Shown here: piece by piece, positions 22,621-32,747 of the stretch | How positions within the stretch are numbered: the stretch's first letter is position 1 | How the letters are laid out: every line of letters starts with the position of its first letter | Source: Pseudomonas huaxiensis | Lineage (GTDB): Bacteria; Pseudomonadota; Gammaproteobacteria; Pseudomonadales; Pseudomonadaceae | Assembly (NCBI RefSeq): GCF_003231275.1 | Contig: NZ_QKVL01000007.1 | Coordinates: forward strand, 124,001 to 188,000 | DNA: 64,000 bases | Reading direction: 5' to 3' | The notes under the pieces: generated by a model | Databases searched by the model: none | Seen by the model: the letters and a program-made list of their open reading frames with translations, nothing else | Told to the model about the DNA's origin: nothing | Made by a program: the position numbers and the translations under genes

Positions 22621-24675
22621 TTACCCCAGCAGCGAGATGTCGGCCACGCCCAGGAACAGACCGCGCAGGCGGCTGAGCAGGGCATAACGGTTGGCCCGCA
22701 CGTTGGCGTCTTCGGCATTGACCATCACCGCTTCGAAGAACGCATCCACCGGCTCACGCAGGGCAGCCAGACGCGCCAGCGACTCGCGGTACTGACGCGC
22801 TGCTGCCAGCGGTTGCACGGCGTGGTCGGCCTGCTGGATCGCCGAGTACAGCGAGAACTCGTTGGCGTTGTCGAAGTACTTCGGCTCGACGGTGGTGGCC
22901 ACGGTGCCTTCGGCTTTGCTCAGCAGGTTCGACACACGCTTGTTCACCGCGGCCAGGGCGGCGGCTTCCGGCAGTTGGCGGAAGGCCTGGACGGCCTGCA
23001 CGCGCTGGTCGAAGTCCAGCGCCGAACCCGGCTTCAGGGCACGGACCGACAGGTAGGTGGCGACATCAATGCCTTCATCTTCGTAGCGCGCACGCAGGCG
23101 GTCGAAGACGAATTCCAGCACCAGCTCGGCCAGGCCGGCCGGCTTGACCTTGGCACCGAACTGCTTGACCGCGAAGTCGACAGCGTCGGTCAGGTCCAGG
23201 TCCAGTTGCTTCTCGATCAGGATGCGCAGTACGCCCAGGGCCGCACGACGCAGTGCATACGGGTCTTTGCTGCCGGTTGGCAGCATGCCGATGCCGAAGA
23301 TGCCGACCAGGGTGTCGAGCTTGTCGGCGATGGCCACGGCCGCGCCGGTCAGGGTCGATGGCAATTCAGCGCCAGCACCGCGCGGCATGTACTGCTCGTT
23401 CAGGGCCAGGGCAACATCTTCCGGCTCGCCGTCGTTGAGCGCGTAGTAGTAACCGGCGACGCCCTGCATTTCAGGGAATTCGCCGACCATCTCGGAGGCC
23501 AGGTCGCACTTGGACAGCAGGCCTGCGCGGGCTGCGCGCTGGGCGTCGCCACCGATCTTGCCGGCGATGAACGCGGCCAGATTCGAAACGCGCTCGGCCT
23601 TGTCGAAGACGCTGCCCAACTGGGCCTGGAAGACCACGTTCTGCAGGCGGTCGTTGAAGCTTGCCAGTGGCTGCTTCTTGTCCTGCTTGAAGAAGAACTC
23701 GGCGTCGGTCAGGCGTGGACGCACGACCTTCTCGTTGCCTTCGATGATCTGCTTCGGATCGCGGCTCTCGACGTTGGCCACGGTGATGAAGCGCGGCAGC
23801 AATTTGCCGTCGACGTCCAGCAGGCAGAAGTACTTCTGGTTGTCCTGCATGGTGGTGATCAGGGCTTCTTGCGGCACTTCAAGGAAACGCTCCTCGAACG
23901 AGCAGACCAGCGGAACCGGCCACTCGACCAGCGCGGTCACTTCGTCCAGCAGGGCTGGAGGGACGATCGCGGTGCCTTCCTGCTGCATCGCCAGTTCAGC
24001 GGTGCGCTTGCTGATCAGCTCGCGACGCTCGGCGAAGTCAGCCAGGACGTAGGCCTTGCGCAGATCTTCCTGGTAGTTGGCCGGAGCACTGATGCGCACG
24101 TTTTCCGGGTGGTGGAAGCGGTGGCCACGGGATTCGCGACCGGCAGTCTGGGCGAGGATGGTGCAATCGACCACCTCGTCACCCAGCAGCATGACCAGCC
24201 ATTGGGTTGGACGCACGAACTCTTCGCGGCGAGCACCCCAGCGCATGCGCTTGGGGATCGGCAGGTCGTTCAGGGAGTCTTCGACGATGGTCGGCAGCAG
24301 GCTGGCGGTTGCCTTGCCCGGGATGTGCTGGGAGAAGCGCAGCTTGGCGCCGCTCTGGTCGATTTCCGACAGCTCCACGCCACATTTCTTGGCGAAGCCC
24401 AGGGCGGCCTGGGTCGGGTTGCCTTCGGCGTCGAACGCGGCCTGGCGGGGCGGGCCGTCGACGTTGATGCTGCGGTCTGGCTGCTGGGTGTCGAGTTGAC
24501 GAATCAGCACGGCCAGACGGCGCGGCGCGGCGTACACCTGTTTGCCGGTGTAGTTCAGGCCGGCGGCCTGCAGGCCTTTTTCGATGCCGGCGAGGAAGGC
24601 ATCGCCGAGGCTGGCCAGGGCCTTGGGTGGCAGCTCTTCGGTGCCCAGTTCAACCAGGAAATCTTGAGCACTCAT
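22621..24675 (-). CDS. glyS: Glycine-tRNA ligase beta subunit
   Basis: The 684-residue beta subunit of the heterotetrameric bacterial GlyRS, which binds tRNA-Gly. The N-terminal [15 protein letters not shown] and the C-terminal anticodon-binding DALR-like region are characteristic. The start overlaps the glyQ stop by 4 bp, implying coupled translation. The length is normal. Confidence 0.97.
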   Translation of the reverse strand: MSAQDFLVELGTEELPPKALASLGDAFLAGIEKGLQAAGLNYTGKQVYAAPRRLAVLIRQLDTQQPDRSINVDGPPRQAAFDAEGNPTQAALGFAKKCGVELSEIDQSGAKLRFSQHIPGKATASLLPTIVEDSLNDLPIPKRMRWGARREEFVRPTQWLVMLLGDEVVDCTILAQTAGRESRGHRFHHPENVRISAPANYQEDLRKAYVLADFAERRELISKRTAELAMQQEGTAIVPPALLDEVTALVEWPVPLVCSFEERFLEVPQEALITTMQDNQKYFCLLDVDGKLLPRFITVANVESRDPKQIIEGNEKVVRPRLTDAEFFFKQDKKQPLASFNDRLQNVVFQAQLGSVFDKAERVSNLAAFIAGKIGGDAQRAARAGLLSKCDLASEMVGEFPEMQGVAGYYYALNDGEPEDVALALNEQYMPRGAGAELPSTLTGAAVAIADKLDTLVGIFGIGMLPTGSKDPYALRRAALGVLRILIEKQLDLDLTDAVDFAVKQFGAKVKPAGLAELVLEFVFDRLRARYEDEGIDVATYLSVRALKPGSALDFDQRVQAVQAFRQLPEAAALAAVNKRVSNLLSKAEGTVATTVEPKYFDNANEFSLYSAIQQADHAVQPLAAARQYRESLARLAALREPVDAFFEAVMVNAEDANVRANRYALLSRLRGLFLGVADISLLG

Positions 24676-25619
24676 TCTGCAGCCTCCAGCTTGGCCAACA
24701 CTTCATCACGCAATTCAGGGGTTGCCATCGGGAAGCCCAGCTTGGCGCGGGCGTTCAGGTAGCTCTGGGCCACGGCACGGGCCAGGGTGCGCACGCGCAG
24801 GATGTAACGCTGGCGCTCGGTGACCGAGATGGCGCGGCGGGCATCCAGCAGGTTGAAGGTGTGGGACGCCTTGAGGACCATTTCGTAGGTCGGCAGCGGC
24901 AGTTCCAGCTCGATCAGGCGGTTGGCTTCGCTTTCATAGAAATCGAACAGCTCGAACAGCTTCTCGACGTTGGCATGTTCGAAGTTGTAGGTCGACTGCT
25001 CCACTTCGTTCTGGTGGAACACGTCGCCGTAGGTCACCTTGCCGAACGGACCGTCAGTCCAGACCAGGTCGTAGACCGAGTCGACGCCCTGCAGGTACAT
25101 GGCCAGACGCTCCAGGCCATAGGTGATTTCACCGGTGACCGGCAGGCATTCGATGCCGCCAACTTGCTGGAAGTAAGTGAACTGGGTGACTTCCATGCCG
25201 TTGAGCCAGATTTCCCAACCCAGACCCCAGGCGCCGAGGGTCGGCGATTCCCAGTTGTCTTCGACGAAACGGATGTCGTGAACCAGCGGATCCAGGCCAA
25301 TGGCTTTCAGCGAGCCGAGGTACAGCTCCTGGAAGTTGGCCGGGTTCGGCTTGAGCACCACCTGGAACTGGTAGTAGTGCTGCAGGCGGTTGGGGTTTTC
25401 ACCGTAACGGCCATCGGCCGGGCGACGGCTTGGCTGCACGTAAGCGGCGTTCCAGGTTTCCGGGCCTACGGCGCGCAGAAACGTGGCGGTATGAAAGGTG
25501 CCGGCGCCCACTTCCATATCGTAGGGCTGAAGCACCACACAACCTTGCTCGGCCCAGTATTGCTGGAGCGCGAGGATCAAGTCTTGGAAGGTACGCACGG
25601 CTGGCGTAGGCTGGCTCAC
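24672..25619 (-). CDS. glyQ: Glycine-tRNA ligase alpha subunit
   Basis: The 315-residue catalytic alpha subunit (class II synthetase). Two in-frame GTG codons are possible. The one at 25619 ([22 protein letters not shown]) is preferred because AGGTGA lies 7 bases upstream and it matches related proteins; 25628 would add three residues. Conserved blocks include [13 protein letters not shown] and [20 protein letters not shown]. It is divergent from tag. Confidence 0.97.
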   Translation of the reverse strand: MSQPTPAVRTFQDLILALQQYWAEQGCVVLQPYDMEVGAGTFHTATFLRAVGPETWNAAYVQPSRRPADGRYGENPNRLQHYYQFQVVLKPNPANFQELYLGSLKAIGLDPLVHDIRFVEDNWESPTLGAWGLGWEIWLNGMEVTQFTYFQQVGGIECLPVTGEITYGLERLAMYLQGVDSVYDLVWTDGPFGKVTYGDVFHQNEVEQSTYNFEHANVEKLFELFDFYESEANRLIELELPLPTYEMVLKASHTFNLLDARRAISVTERQRYILRVRTLARAVAQSYLNARAKLGFPMATPELRDEVLAKLEAAE

Positions 25620-25701
25620 GAAATTCACCTGTTTCTAGGGCTGCGAATATAAAGAGCGGGAGTATAACCCGATTCGCCCCGGCCTCTACCCATGGTGCTT
25701 T

Positions 25702-26253
25702 ATGCCACGTTGCTTTTGGTGTACCGACGATCCGCTGTATCAGGCTTATCACGATCAGGAATGGGGCACGCCGCAGCGCGATGCCGGGCAGCTCTTCGAA
25801 ATGCTGCTTCTGGAAGGATTCCAGGCCGGACTGTCGTGGATCACCGTGCTGAAAAAGCGCGAGCGTTACCGGCAAGTGATGTTCGGTTTCGACCCGCATC
25901 GGCTGGCGCAAATGACCGATGAAGAAATCGAAGAACGCATGCTCGACCCCGGCATCATCCGCAACCGCCTGAAGCTCAAGGCTTCGCGGCGCAATGCGCT
26001 GGCCTGGCTGAAGCTGGACGACCCGGCGGCCTTCCTCTGGTCCTTTGTCGGCGGCCAGCCGAAGATCAATCACTTTGTCGGGCGCAGCGAAGTGCCGGCG
26101 GTCACCGACGAGGCCAAGGCCATGAGCAAGGCGCTGCAAAAGGCCGGGTTCACCTTTGTCGGCCCGACCATCTGTTATGCCTTCATGCAGGCCACCGGCA
26201 TGGTCATGGATCACACCACCGATTGCGATCGATACGCCGCCCTGCTGCGCTGA
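25702..26253 (+). CDS. tag: DNA-3-methyladenine glycosylase I
   Basis: A 183-residue base-excision repair glycosylase that removes 3-methyladenine. The zinc ligands are visible: C4, H17, and a C-terminal H171-x3-C175. The conserved glutamate 38 lies in LLLEGFQAGLSW. The length fits E. coli Tag. It is divergent from glyQ and 39 bp ahead of the lipid A acyltransferase gene. Confidence 0.95.
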   Translation: MPRCFWCTDDPLYQAYHDQEWGTPQRDAGQLFEMLLLEGFQAGLSWITVLKKRERYRQVMFGFDPHRLAQMTDEEIEERMLDPGIIRNRLKLKASRRNALAWLKLDDPAAFLWSFVGGQPKINHFVGRSEVPAVTDEAKAMSKALQKAGFTFVGPTICYAFMQATGMVMDHTTDCDRYAALLR

Positions 26254-26292
26254 CGGTTACAATGCCCGGCTTGCTTACGGAGGAACCTGCCT

Positions 26293-27180
26293 GTGGAAAA
26301 GTTCAAGGGCGCCTTGATGGTCGGGGCGTTGCGGTTGTTTGCCAAGCTGCCCTGGGGCGCAGTGCAACGGGTCGGCGCGGCCATCGGCTGGATCATGTGG
26401 AAGGTACCGAACAGCTCCCGTGAAGTGGTGCGGATCAACCTGTCCAAGTGCTTCCCGGAGATGGACCCGGTCGAGCGCGAGAAGCTGGTGGGTCGCACGT
26501 TGATGGATATCGGCAAGTCCTTCACCGAAAGCGCGTGCGCCTGGATCTGGCCGGCGCAGCGTTCCATCGACCTGGTGCGTGAAGTCGAAGGCCTGGAGGT
26601 GTTGAAAGACGCCCTGGCCTCGGGCAAAGGCGTGGTCGGCATCACCAGCCACCTCGGCAACTGGGAAGTGCTCAACCACTTCTATTGCAGCCAGTGCAAA
26701 CCGATCATTTTCTACCGCCCGCCCAAGCTCAAGGCGGTCGATGACCTGCTGCGCGAGCAGCGCGTGCAACTGGGCAACCGCGTTGCGCCCTCGACCAAGG
26801 AAGGCATCCTGAGCATCATCAAGGAAGTGCGTCGTGGCGGTCAGGTGGGGATTCCGGCTGACCCGGAGCCTGCGGAATCGGCGGGGATTTTCGTGCCGTT
26901 CCTGGGGACGAAAGCGCTGACCAGCAAGTTCGTGCCGAACATGCTGGCGGGCGGCAAGGCAGTGGGGGTGTTCCTGCATGCCTTGCGGCTGCCGGATGGC
27001 TCGGGCTTCAAGGTGATCCTGGAAGCGGCGCCGGAGGCGATGTACAGCACCGACACCGAGACTTCGGCGGCGGCGATGAGCCAGGTTGTGGAAAAGTATG
27101 TGCGGGCCTATCCGAGCCAGTACATGTGGAGCATGAAGCGGTTCAAGAAGCGGCCTCCCGGCGAGCCGCGCTGGTACTGA
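26293..27180 (+). CDS. lpxL: Lipid A biosynthesis lauroyl acyltransferase (LpxL/HtrB family)
   Basis: A 295-residue inner-membrane acyltransferase adding a secondary acyl chain to lipid A. The start is GTG 26293 with GGAGG 9 bases upstream. The catalytic motif SHLGNWEVLN sits near residue 118, followed by FYRPPKLKAVDDLL; the C-terminus has the family block YPSQYMWSMKRFKKRP. The position corresponds to htrB1 (PA0011) of P. aeruginosa. Which acyl position it modifies cannot be told from the sequence. Confidence 0.92.
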   Translation: MEKFKGALMVGALRLFAKLPWGAVQRVGAAIGWIMWKVPNSSREVVRINLSKCFPEMDPVEREKLVGRTLMDIGKSFTESACAWIWPAQRSIDLVREVEGLEVLKDALASGKGVVGITSHLGNWEVLNHFYCSQCKPIIFYRPPKLKAVDDLLREQRVQLGNRVAPSTKEGILSIIKEVRRGGQVGIPADPEPAESAGIFVPFLGTKALTSKFVPNMLAGGKAVGVFLHALRLPDGSGFKVILEAAPEAMYSTDTETSAAAMSQVVEKYVRAYPSQYMWSMKRFKKRPPGEPRWY

Positions 27181-27185
27181 GGGAC

Positions 27186-27259
27186 TCATCGCCGGCAAGC
27201 CGGCTCCCACAGGTTTCGTGCACACCCCGGACCTGTGGGAGCCGGCTTGCCGGCGATGA
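27186..27259. repeat. REP pair (REPIN) between lpxL and the TPR gene
   Basis: Two inverted copies of TCATCGCCGGCAAGCCGGCT separated by about 33 bp, in a convergent intergenic region. It is a typical Pseudomonas REP doublet capable of forming a long hairpin in RNA. Confidence 0.88.
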
Positions 27260-27266
27260 ATTCAAC

Positions 27267-27581
27267 TCAATTCCCGGCTTTATCCAGCTTCTTCAAGAAC
27301 ACCGCCATCTCCTTCTCGGCCTGCTTGTCCCCATGAGCCTGCGCCGCCGCAATCCCCTGCTCCCAGGCCGCCCGTGCCGCAGCGTTATCCCCAGCCGCCA
27401 CCCACGCCTTGCCGAGCAATTTCCACGCCGCCGAATACTTCGGATCCAGCTCCACACACCGCGCCAGGTGCACCGCCGCTTCGGCGCCGTTGCCTTCGTC
27501 CAGCCAGGACTTGCCCAGCCCAAAGCGCAACAGCGGGTTATCCACACCCTTGGCGAGCATTTTTTCCAGCGATTCGCGCAT
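27267..27581 (-). CDS. Tetratricopeptide-repeat protein
   Basis: A 104-residue protein consisting of about two to three TPR units (RFGLGKSWLDEGNGAEAAVHLARCVELDPKYSAAWKLLGKAWVAAGDNAAARAAWEQGI is the diagnostic stretch at 20-80). It has no signal peptide. Such small TPR proteins usually mediate protein contacts; the partner is unknown. It lies 24 bp after trkA on the same strand, probably co-transcribed. Confidence 0.85.
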   Translation of the reverse strand: MRESLEKMLAKGVDNPLLRFGLGKSWLDEGNGAEAAVHLARCVELDPKYSAAWKLLGKAWVAAGDNAAARAAWEQGIAAAQAHGDKQAEKEMAVFLKKLDKAGN

Positions 27582-27605
27582 TGCCTTCCCTTCCTTCGGT
27601 AACGG

Positions 27606-28979
27606 TCAGAAGAACGTCAGACCGACGTGGAACAACTTTTCCACATCGCGAATGTACTTTTTATCCACAACGAACAGGATCACGTGGTCGCCGCTCTTGA
27701 TCACCGTGTCGTCGTGGGCGATGAGCACTTCGTCGTCTCGGATGATTGCGCCGATGGTGGTGCCCGGCGGCAGGTTGATGTCTTCGATGGCCTTGCCCAC
27801 CACCTTGCTCGACTTCGAGTCGCCGTGGGCGATCGCTTCGATGGCTTCCGCCGCGCCACGGCGCAGCGAGTGCACGCTGACGATATCGCCGCGGCGCACG
27901 TGGGCCAGCAAGGTGCCGATGGTGGCTAGCTGCGGGCTGATGGCGATATCGATCTCGCCGCCCTGCACCAGGTCGACATAGGCCGGGTTGTTGATGATGG
28001 TCATCACCTTGCGCGCGCCGAGGCGCTTGGCCAGCAGCGAGGACATGATGTTGGCCTCGTCGTCGTTGGTCAGGGCCAGGAAGATGTCGGCGTCGGCGAT
28101 GTTTTCTTCCAGCAGCAGGTCGCGGTCCGAGGCACTGCCCTGGAGCACCACGGTGCTGTCGAGGGTGTCGGAGAGGTAGCGGCAACGGGCCGCGCTCATC
28201 TCGATGATCTTCACCTGATAGCGGCTTTCGATGGCCTCGGCCAGACGCTCGCCGATCTGCCCGCCACCGGCGATCACCACGCGCTTGTTGGTTTCATCGA
28301 GGCGGCGCAGCTCGCCCATCACCGCACGGATGTGGGCCTTGGCGGCGATGAAGAACACCTCGTCATCGGCTTCGATCACCGTGTCGCCTTGCGGCAGGAT
28401 CGGCCGGTCGCGCCGGAAGATCGCCGCCACGCGGGTATCGACATTGGGCATGTGCGCGCGGATCTGGCGCAGTTGCTGACCTACCAGCGGCCCGCCGTAG
28501 TAGGCCTTGACCGCCACCAGTTGCGCCTTGCCGTCGGCGAAGTCGATCACCTGCAGGGCGCCCGGATGCTCGATCAGGCGCTTGATGTAGTGGGTCACCA
28601 CCTGTTCCGGGCTGATCAGCACGTCCACCGGAATGGCTTCGTTGTCGAACAGCTCGTTGCGGGTCAGGTAGGACGATTCGCGGACGCGGGCGATCTTGGT
28701 CGGGGTGTGGAACAGCGTGTAGGCGACCTGGCAGGCGACCATGTTGGTCTCGTCGCTGTTGGTTACCGCCACCAGCATGTCGGCATCGTCGGCGCCGGCC
28801 TGGCGCAGGATGGTCGGCAGCGAGCCGCGGCCCTGGACGGTGCGGATATCCAGGCGATCGCCAAGATCGCGCAGGCGCTCGCCATCGGTGTCGACCACGG
28901 TGATGTCGTTGGCTTCACTGGCCAGGTGTTCGGCCAGCGTCCCGCCGACCTGCCCCGCGCCAAGGATGATGATCTTCAT
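27606..28979 (-). CDS. trkA: Trk potassium uptake system protein TrkA
   Basis: A 457-residue cytoplasmic regulatory subunit of Trk K+ transporters. It contains two TrkA-N Rossmann domains, each beginning with a glycine-rich nucleotide motif ([20 protein letters not shown] at residue 1 and [17 protein letters not shown] near 235). A TrkA-C domain follows each. It binds NAD(H) and ATP and gates TrkH/TrkG in the membrane; no channel gene is in the window. It is downstream of rsmB in the fmt operon. Confidence 0.96.
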   Translation of the reverse strand: MKIIILGAGQVGGTLAEHLASEANDITVVDTDGERLRDLGDRLDIRTVQGRGSLPTILRQAGADDADMLVAVTNSDETNMVACQVAYTLFHTPTKIARVRESSYLTRNELFDNEAIPVDVLISPEQVVTHYIKRLIEHPGALQVIDFADGKAQLVAVKAYYGGPLVGQQLRQIRAHMPNVDTRVAAIFRRDRPILPQGDTVIEADDEVFFIAAKAHIRAVMGELRRLDETNKRVVIAGGGQIGERLAEAIESRYQVKIIEMSAARCRYLSDTLDSTVVLQGSASDRDLLLEENIADADIFLALTNDDEANIMSSLLAKRLGARKVMTIINNPAYVDLVQGGEIDIAISPQLATIGTLLAHVRRGDIVSVHSLRRGAAEAIEAIAHGDSKSSKVVGKAIEDINLPPGTTIGAIIRDDEVLIAHDDTVIKSGDHVILFVVDKKYIRDVEKLFHVGLTFF

Positions 28980-29000
28980 CCGCTGTCCCTTCCTTTGTTG

Positions 29001-30314
29001 TTATAGGCCGCGCGCGGCGGCGATTTTTATCAGCTTGGCGTAGTAGAAACCGTCGTGCCCGCCTTCCTGGGCGAGCAACTGGCGACCGTGCGGCTGGCGG
29101 ATGCCGGCGTCGGTGGCCAGGTCCAGCTCACGGGCGCCGGGGGTGCGGGCGAGGAACGCCTCGATCACTTCGGTGTTTTCCGTGGGCAGGGTGGAACAGG
29201 TGGCGTAGAGCAGCATGCCGCCGACTTCGAGGGTCGGCCAGAGTGCATCGAGCAATTCGCCTTGGAGGGCGGCCAGTGCGGCGATGTCGTCGGCCTGGCG
29301 GGTCAGCTTGATGTCCGGGTGGCGGCGGATTACGCCGGTGGCCGAGCACGGTGCGTCCAGCAGGATGCGCTGGAAGCCCTTGCCGTCCCACCACTCGCCG
29401 GTGTTGCGGGCATCGCAGGCGATCAGTTGGGCGTCGAGGCCGAGGCGGTCGAGGTTCTCGCGCACGCGCACCAGACGCTTGGCTTCCAGGTCGATAGCGA
29501 CCACACCGGCCAGCTTCGGCTCGACTTCAAGCACGTGGCAGGTCTTGCCGCCAGGGGCGCAGCAGGCGTCCAGCACCCGTTGCCCCGGCGCCAGCTCCAG
29601 CAGGTCGGCGGCCAGTTGCGCGGCTTCGTCCTGGACGCTGATCCAGCCGTCGGCGAAGCCGGGCAGGTCACGCACATCACAGGCGGCGGTCAGCAGAATG
29701 CCGTCGACGCTGTACTGGCACGGCGCGGCGTCGATGCCGGCCTGGCGCAGCAATTCGAGGTAAGCGTCGCGGCTGTGATGACGGCGGTTGACCCGCAGGA
29801 TCATCGGCGGGTGGGCGTTGTTGGCAGCGCAGATGGCTTCCCACTGCTCCGGCCAGAACGCCTTCAGCGACTTTTGCAGCCAGCGCGGATGGGCGGTGCG
29901 CACCACCGGATCGCGTTCCAGCTCGGCGAGGATGTCGTTGCCTTCACGCTGGGCGCGGCGCAGCACAGCGTTGAGCAGGCCCTTGGCCCAGGGCTTTTTC
30001 AGCTTGTCGGCGCAGCCCACGGTTTCGCCGATGGCGGCGTGTTCCGGGACGCGGGTGTAGAACAACTGATACAGGCCCACCAGCATCAAGGCCTGCACAT
30101 CGGCATCGGCGCTTTTGAAGGGTTTTTGCAGCAGGCGCTCGCCCAGCGCCGACAGGCGTGGCTGCCAGCGCGCGGTGCCGAAGGCGAGGTCCTGGGTCAG
30201 GCCGCGGTCGCGGGCTTCGACCTTGTCCAGTTGCGCCGGCAGCGAACTGTTCAGCGAGGCTTTGCCGCTGAGCACAGCGGCCAAAGCACGGGCGGCGGCC
30301 AGACGCGGGTTCAT
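29001..30314 (-). CDS. rsmB: 16S rRNA (cytosine967-C5)-methyltransferase
   Basis: A 437-residue RsmB (Sun/Fmu). An N-terminal NusB-like RNA-binding domain precedes a SAM methyltransferase domain with [17 protein letters not shown]. The two catalytic cysteines lie in [17 protein letters not shown] and [11 protein letters not shown]. It overlaps fmt by 4 bp and is followed by trkA, the standard fmt-rsmB-trkA order. Confidence 0.96.
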   Translation of the reverse strand: MNPRLAAARALAAVLSGKASLNSSLPAQLDKVEARDRGLTQDLAFGTARWQPRLSALGERLLQKPFKSADADVQALMLVGLYQLFYTRVPEHAAIGETVGCADKLKKPWAKGLLNAVLRRAQREGNDILAELERDPVVRTAHPRWLQKSLKAFWPEQWEAICAANNAHPPMILRVNRRHHSRDAYLELLRQAGIDAAPCQYSVDGILLTAACDVRDLPGFADGWISVQDEAAQLAADLLELAPGQRVLDACCAPGGKTCHVLEVEPKLAGVVAIDLEAKRLVRVRENLDRLGLDAQLIACDARNTGEWWDGKGFQRILLDAPCSATGVIRRHPDIKLTRQADDIAALAALQGELLDALWPTLEVGGMLLYATCSTLPTENTEVIEAFLARTPGARELDLATDAGIRQPHGRQLLAQEGGHDGFYYAKLIKIAAARGL

Positions 30315-31243
30315 TGGCCGAGTACCGTGCCGGGGGTGAATTTCTCGCGGCGGCTGTTGAACAGGTCGCTGAAGTTCAGCGCCTTGCCGCCGGGCAGTTG
30401 CAGGCGGGTCAGGCTCAGCGCTTGCTCGCCGCAGGCGACGACCAGGCCGTCCTTGCTTGCGGAAAGGATTTCACCCGGCGCGCCCTGCCCTTCGGCGAGG
30501 TTGGCGGCCAGCACTTTCAGCGCTTCGCCAGCCAGGGTGCTGTGGCAGATCGGCCACGGGTTGAAGGCGCGCACCAGGCGCTCCAGCTCGACGGCCGGGC
30601 GGCTCCAGTCCAGGCGTGCTTCGTCCTTGTTCAGCTTGTGTGCATAAGTGGCCAGGGCATCGTCCTGCACTTCGCCGTGCAGGGTGCCGGCGTCGAGGCC
30701 GGCGATGGCCTCCAGCACGGCCGGCGGGCCGAGTTCGGCCAGGCGATCGTGCAGGGTGCCACCGGTGTCCGCGGCGCTGATCGGGGTGCTGACCTTGAGC
30801 AGCATCGGGCCCGTATCGAGGCCGGCTTCCATGCGCATCACGGTCACGCCGCTCTCGGCATCGCCAGCTTGCACCGCGCGCTGGATCGGCGCAGCACCGC
30901 GCCAGCGCGGCAGCAGCGAGGCGTGGCTGTTGATGCAGCCGAGTTTGGGAATATCCAACACCACCTGCGGCAGGATCAGGCCGTAAGCCACGACCACCAT
31001 CAGGTCCGGCGCGAGGGCGGCCAGTTCGGCCTGGGCGTCGGGGTTGCGCAAGGTCGGCGGTTGCAGCACCGGAATGTTGTTATCCACAGCCAGTTGCTTC
31101 ACCGGGCTCGGCATCAGCTTTTGCCCACGGCCGGCCGGCCGGTCGGGCTGGGTGTAGACGGCGATGATTTCGTGGTGACTGGCCAGCAGGGCCTTGAGGT
31201 GTTCGGCGGCAAACTCGGGGGTGCCCGCGAAGACGATGCGCAT
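30311..31243 (-). CDS. fmt: Methionyl-tRNA formyltransferase
   Basis: A 310-residue enzyme that formylates initiator Met-tRNA using 10-formyl-THF. The N-terminal [20 protein letters not shown] and the folate/catalytic loop [15 protein letters not shown] with the following [15 protein letters not shown] are diagnostic. It is 58 bp downstream of def, whose product later removes the formyl group; a terminator lies between them. Confidence 0.97.
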   Translation of the reverse strand: MRIVFAGTPEFAAEHLKALLASHHEIIAVYTQPDRPAGRGQKLMPSPVKQLAVDNNIPVLQPPTLRNPDAQAELAALAPDLMVVVAYGLILPQVVLDIPKLGCINSHASLLPRWRGAAPIQRAVQAGDAESGVTVMRMEAGLDTGPMLLKVSTPISAADTGGTLHDRLAELGPPAVLEAIAGLDAGTLHGEVQDDALATYAHKLNKDEARLDWSRPAVELERLVRAFNPWPICHSTLAGEALKVLAANLAEGQGAPGEILSASKDGLVVACGEQALSLTRLQLPGGKALNFSDLFNSRREKFTPGTVLGQ

Positions 31244-31255
31244 GGAGTTCTCGCT

Positions 31256-31288
31256 TAAAAGAAAAAGGCTTGCCGGAGCAAGCCTTCT
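31256..31288 (-). terminator. Terminator after def
   Basis: The stem AAGGCTTG / CAAGCCTT with a 6-nt loop (31265-31286) is followed on the minus strand by TTTTTCTTTT. It lies between def and fmt. Confidence 0.8.
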
Positions 31289-31301
31289 GGAGTGAGGAGG
31301 A

Positions 31302-31808
31302 TCAAGCTTGCTGGCGGTGCTGCTTTTCCAGCTTCTTCTTGATGCGGTCGCGTTTGAGCGTCGACAGGTAATCGACGAACAGCTTGCCGTTGAGGTGGTC
31401 GCATTCGTGCTGAATGCACACGGCCAGCAGGCCTTCGGCGATCAGTTCGTAGGGCTTGCCGTCGCGGTCCAGGGCCTTGACCCGGACTTTCAGCGGACGG
31501 TCGACGTTCTCGTAGAACCCCGGCACCGACAGGCAGCCTTCCTGGTACTGGCCCATATCGTCGGTCAGTTCTTCCAGCTCGGGGTTGATGAACACCCGCG
31601 GCTCGCTGCGATCTTCGCTCAGGTCCATGACCACGACGCGCTTGTGCACGTTGACCTGAGTCGCTGCCAGGCCAATGCCTGGGGCTTCGTACATGGTTTC
31701 AAACATGTCATCCACCAACTGGCGGATGGCGTCGTCGACTTCCGTCACCGGTTTGGCGATGGTGCGAAGGCGCGGGTCCGGGAATTCGAGGATGTTCAGA
31801 ATGGCCAT
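31302..31808 (-). CDS. def: Peptide deformylase
   Basis: A 168-residue metalloenzyme that removes N-formyl from nascent proteins. The start at 31808 gives [21 protein letters not shown]; a longer frame to 31883 is rejected. All three motifs are present: [16 protein letters not shown] (metal cysteine) and QHECDHLNG (metal histidines and catalytic glutamate). It faces away from dprA, with 209 bp between the two starts. Other Pseudomonas genomes carry a LysM-domain gene in that gap. Confidence 0.97.
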   Translation of the reverse strand: MAILNILEFPDPRLRTIAKPVTEVDDAIRQLVDDMFETMYEAPGIGLAATQVNVHKRVVVMDLSEDRSEPRVFINPELEELTDDMGQYQEGCLSVPGFYENVDRPLKVRVKALDRDGKPYELIAEGLLAVCIQHECDHLNGKLFVDYLSTLKRDRIKKKLEKQHRQQA

Positions 31809-32017
31809 AAGCGTATGAGCTGCACTGTGCAATGTGTGACAAACATGAGCGCACATAATAAAGGGATTCTGCGCGTTCGGCACCTGCGAAAAGGTCGTCT
31901 AGGGTTGAAATGCCGGCTGTCGGACTGCGTTCGTCAGGCAGTTGTCAAAGCATTATCAACAGACTTATCCACAGGTTTTGATATGTGGGTAATCCCGAAA
32001 AGATCAAGGATGGTCTT

Positions 32018-32703
32018 ATGCCCTGCCCCGATTTTCCCGCTTGCCCGCCCGCCGAGCTGGAGGCGCGTTTGCGTCTGCAGCGTCTGCCCGAGGTCGGCCC
32101 GCAACGCTTTTTGAAACTGATCCACGCGTTTGGTAATGCCTCGGCGGCGCTCAGCGCACCGGCTTCCGCCTGGCGGACACTGGGCCTGCCGCCAGCGGCG
32201 AGCGACGCCCGACGCAGCGCCGAAGTGCGCGATGGCGCGGCGGCGGCAATGGCCTGGCTAGAGCGTCCGGGCCAGCATTTGCTGATGTGGGACGACCCCG
32301 CCTACCCTGCGCTGCTCGCGGAAATCCCCAACCCACCGCCGCTGCTGTTTGTCGCCGGCGACCCCGCGCTTGTGGATAAACCACAGTTGGCCATCGTCGG
32401 CAGCCGCCGTGCTTCGCCACCGGCGTTGAGCACTGCGGCAGCGTTTTCCCGCAGCCTGGCCCGGGCCGGTTTTGTCGTGACCAGCGGCCTGGCCCTGGGC
32501 ATCGACGGTGCTGCACACCAAGCCGCCATCGACGTGGGCGGGGCGACGATCGGTGTGCTCGGCACCGGCTTGCAAAAACTTTATCCACAGCGCCACCGCA
32601 ACCTGGCACGTCACATGCTGGAACAAGGCAGCGCGCTGGTTTCCGAGTTTCCCCTGGACGCCGGACCGCTGCCCGGCAACTTCCCACGGCGCAACCGCAT
32701 CAT
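32018..32703 (+). pseudogene. dprA: dprA 5' part, interrupted by the mobile element
   Basis: DprA (Smf) binds single-stranded transforming DNA and loads RecA. ATG 32018 (MPCPDFPACPPAELEARLRLQ) has AAGGA 7 bases upstream. The N-terminal SAM-like domain and the first two thirds of the Rossmann domain are present, including AIVGSRRASPPALSTA and GLALGIDGAAHQAA. The frame breaks within NFPRRNRII, at codon 229. It then runs on into element sequence (IRWYISPSEIQRYQN) to a stop at 32809, making a 263-residue hybrid. Joining 32018-32703 to 43091-43502 restores an intact 365-residue gene, so excision would repair it exactly. Confidence 0.93.
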
Positions 32704-32730
32704 AATCCGGTGGTATATTTCTCCGAGTGA
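32680..32730. other. attL junction of the serine-integrase element
   Basis: dprA sequence (GCGCAACCGC) passes into element sequence across ATCAT (32699-32703). The element side carries TTTCTCCGAGTG (32718-32729). That is the inverted complement, with one mismatch in 12, of CACACGGAGAAA at 43064-43075 at the other end. Together the two element ends would rebuild an attP with symmetric arms, as serine integrases need. Confidence 0.85.
32711..32719 (+). promoter_or_regulatory. Candidate integrase promoter (extended -10) at the left end
   Basis: TGGTATATT reads as an extended -10 (TGn plus TATATT), 29 bp ahead of the integrase start. In the integrated state the -35 position holds GCAACC from dprA, a poor match. 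In a circular form it would hold TTTACC from the right end, with a 17-bp spacer. The promoter may therefore be stronger after excision. Confidence 0.45.
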
Positions 32731-32747
32731 AATTCAGAGATACCAAA

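Noticed and set aside
22027..24762. A 911-codon open frame antisense to plsC, gmhB and glyS
   Set aside because: It spans three real genes on the opposite strand; high-GC shadow with low-complexity composition.
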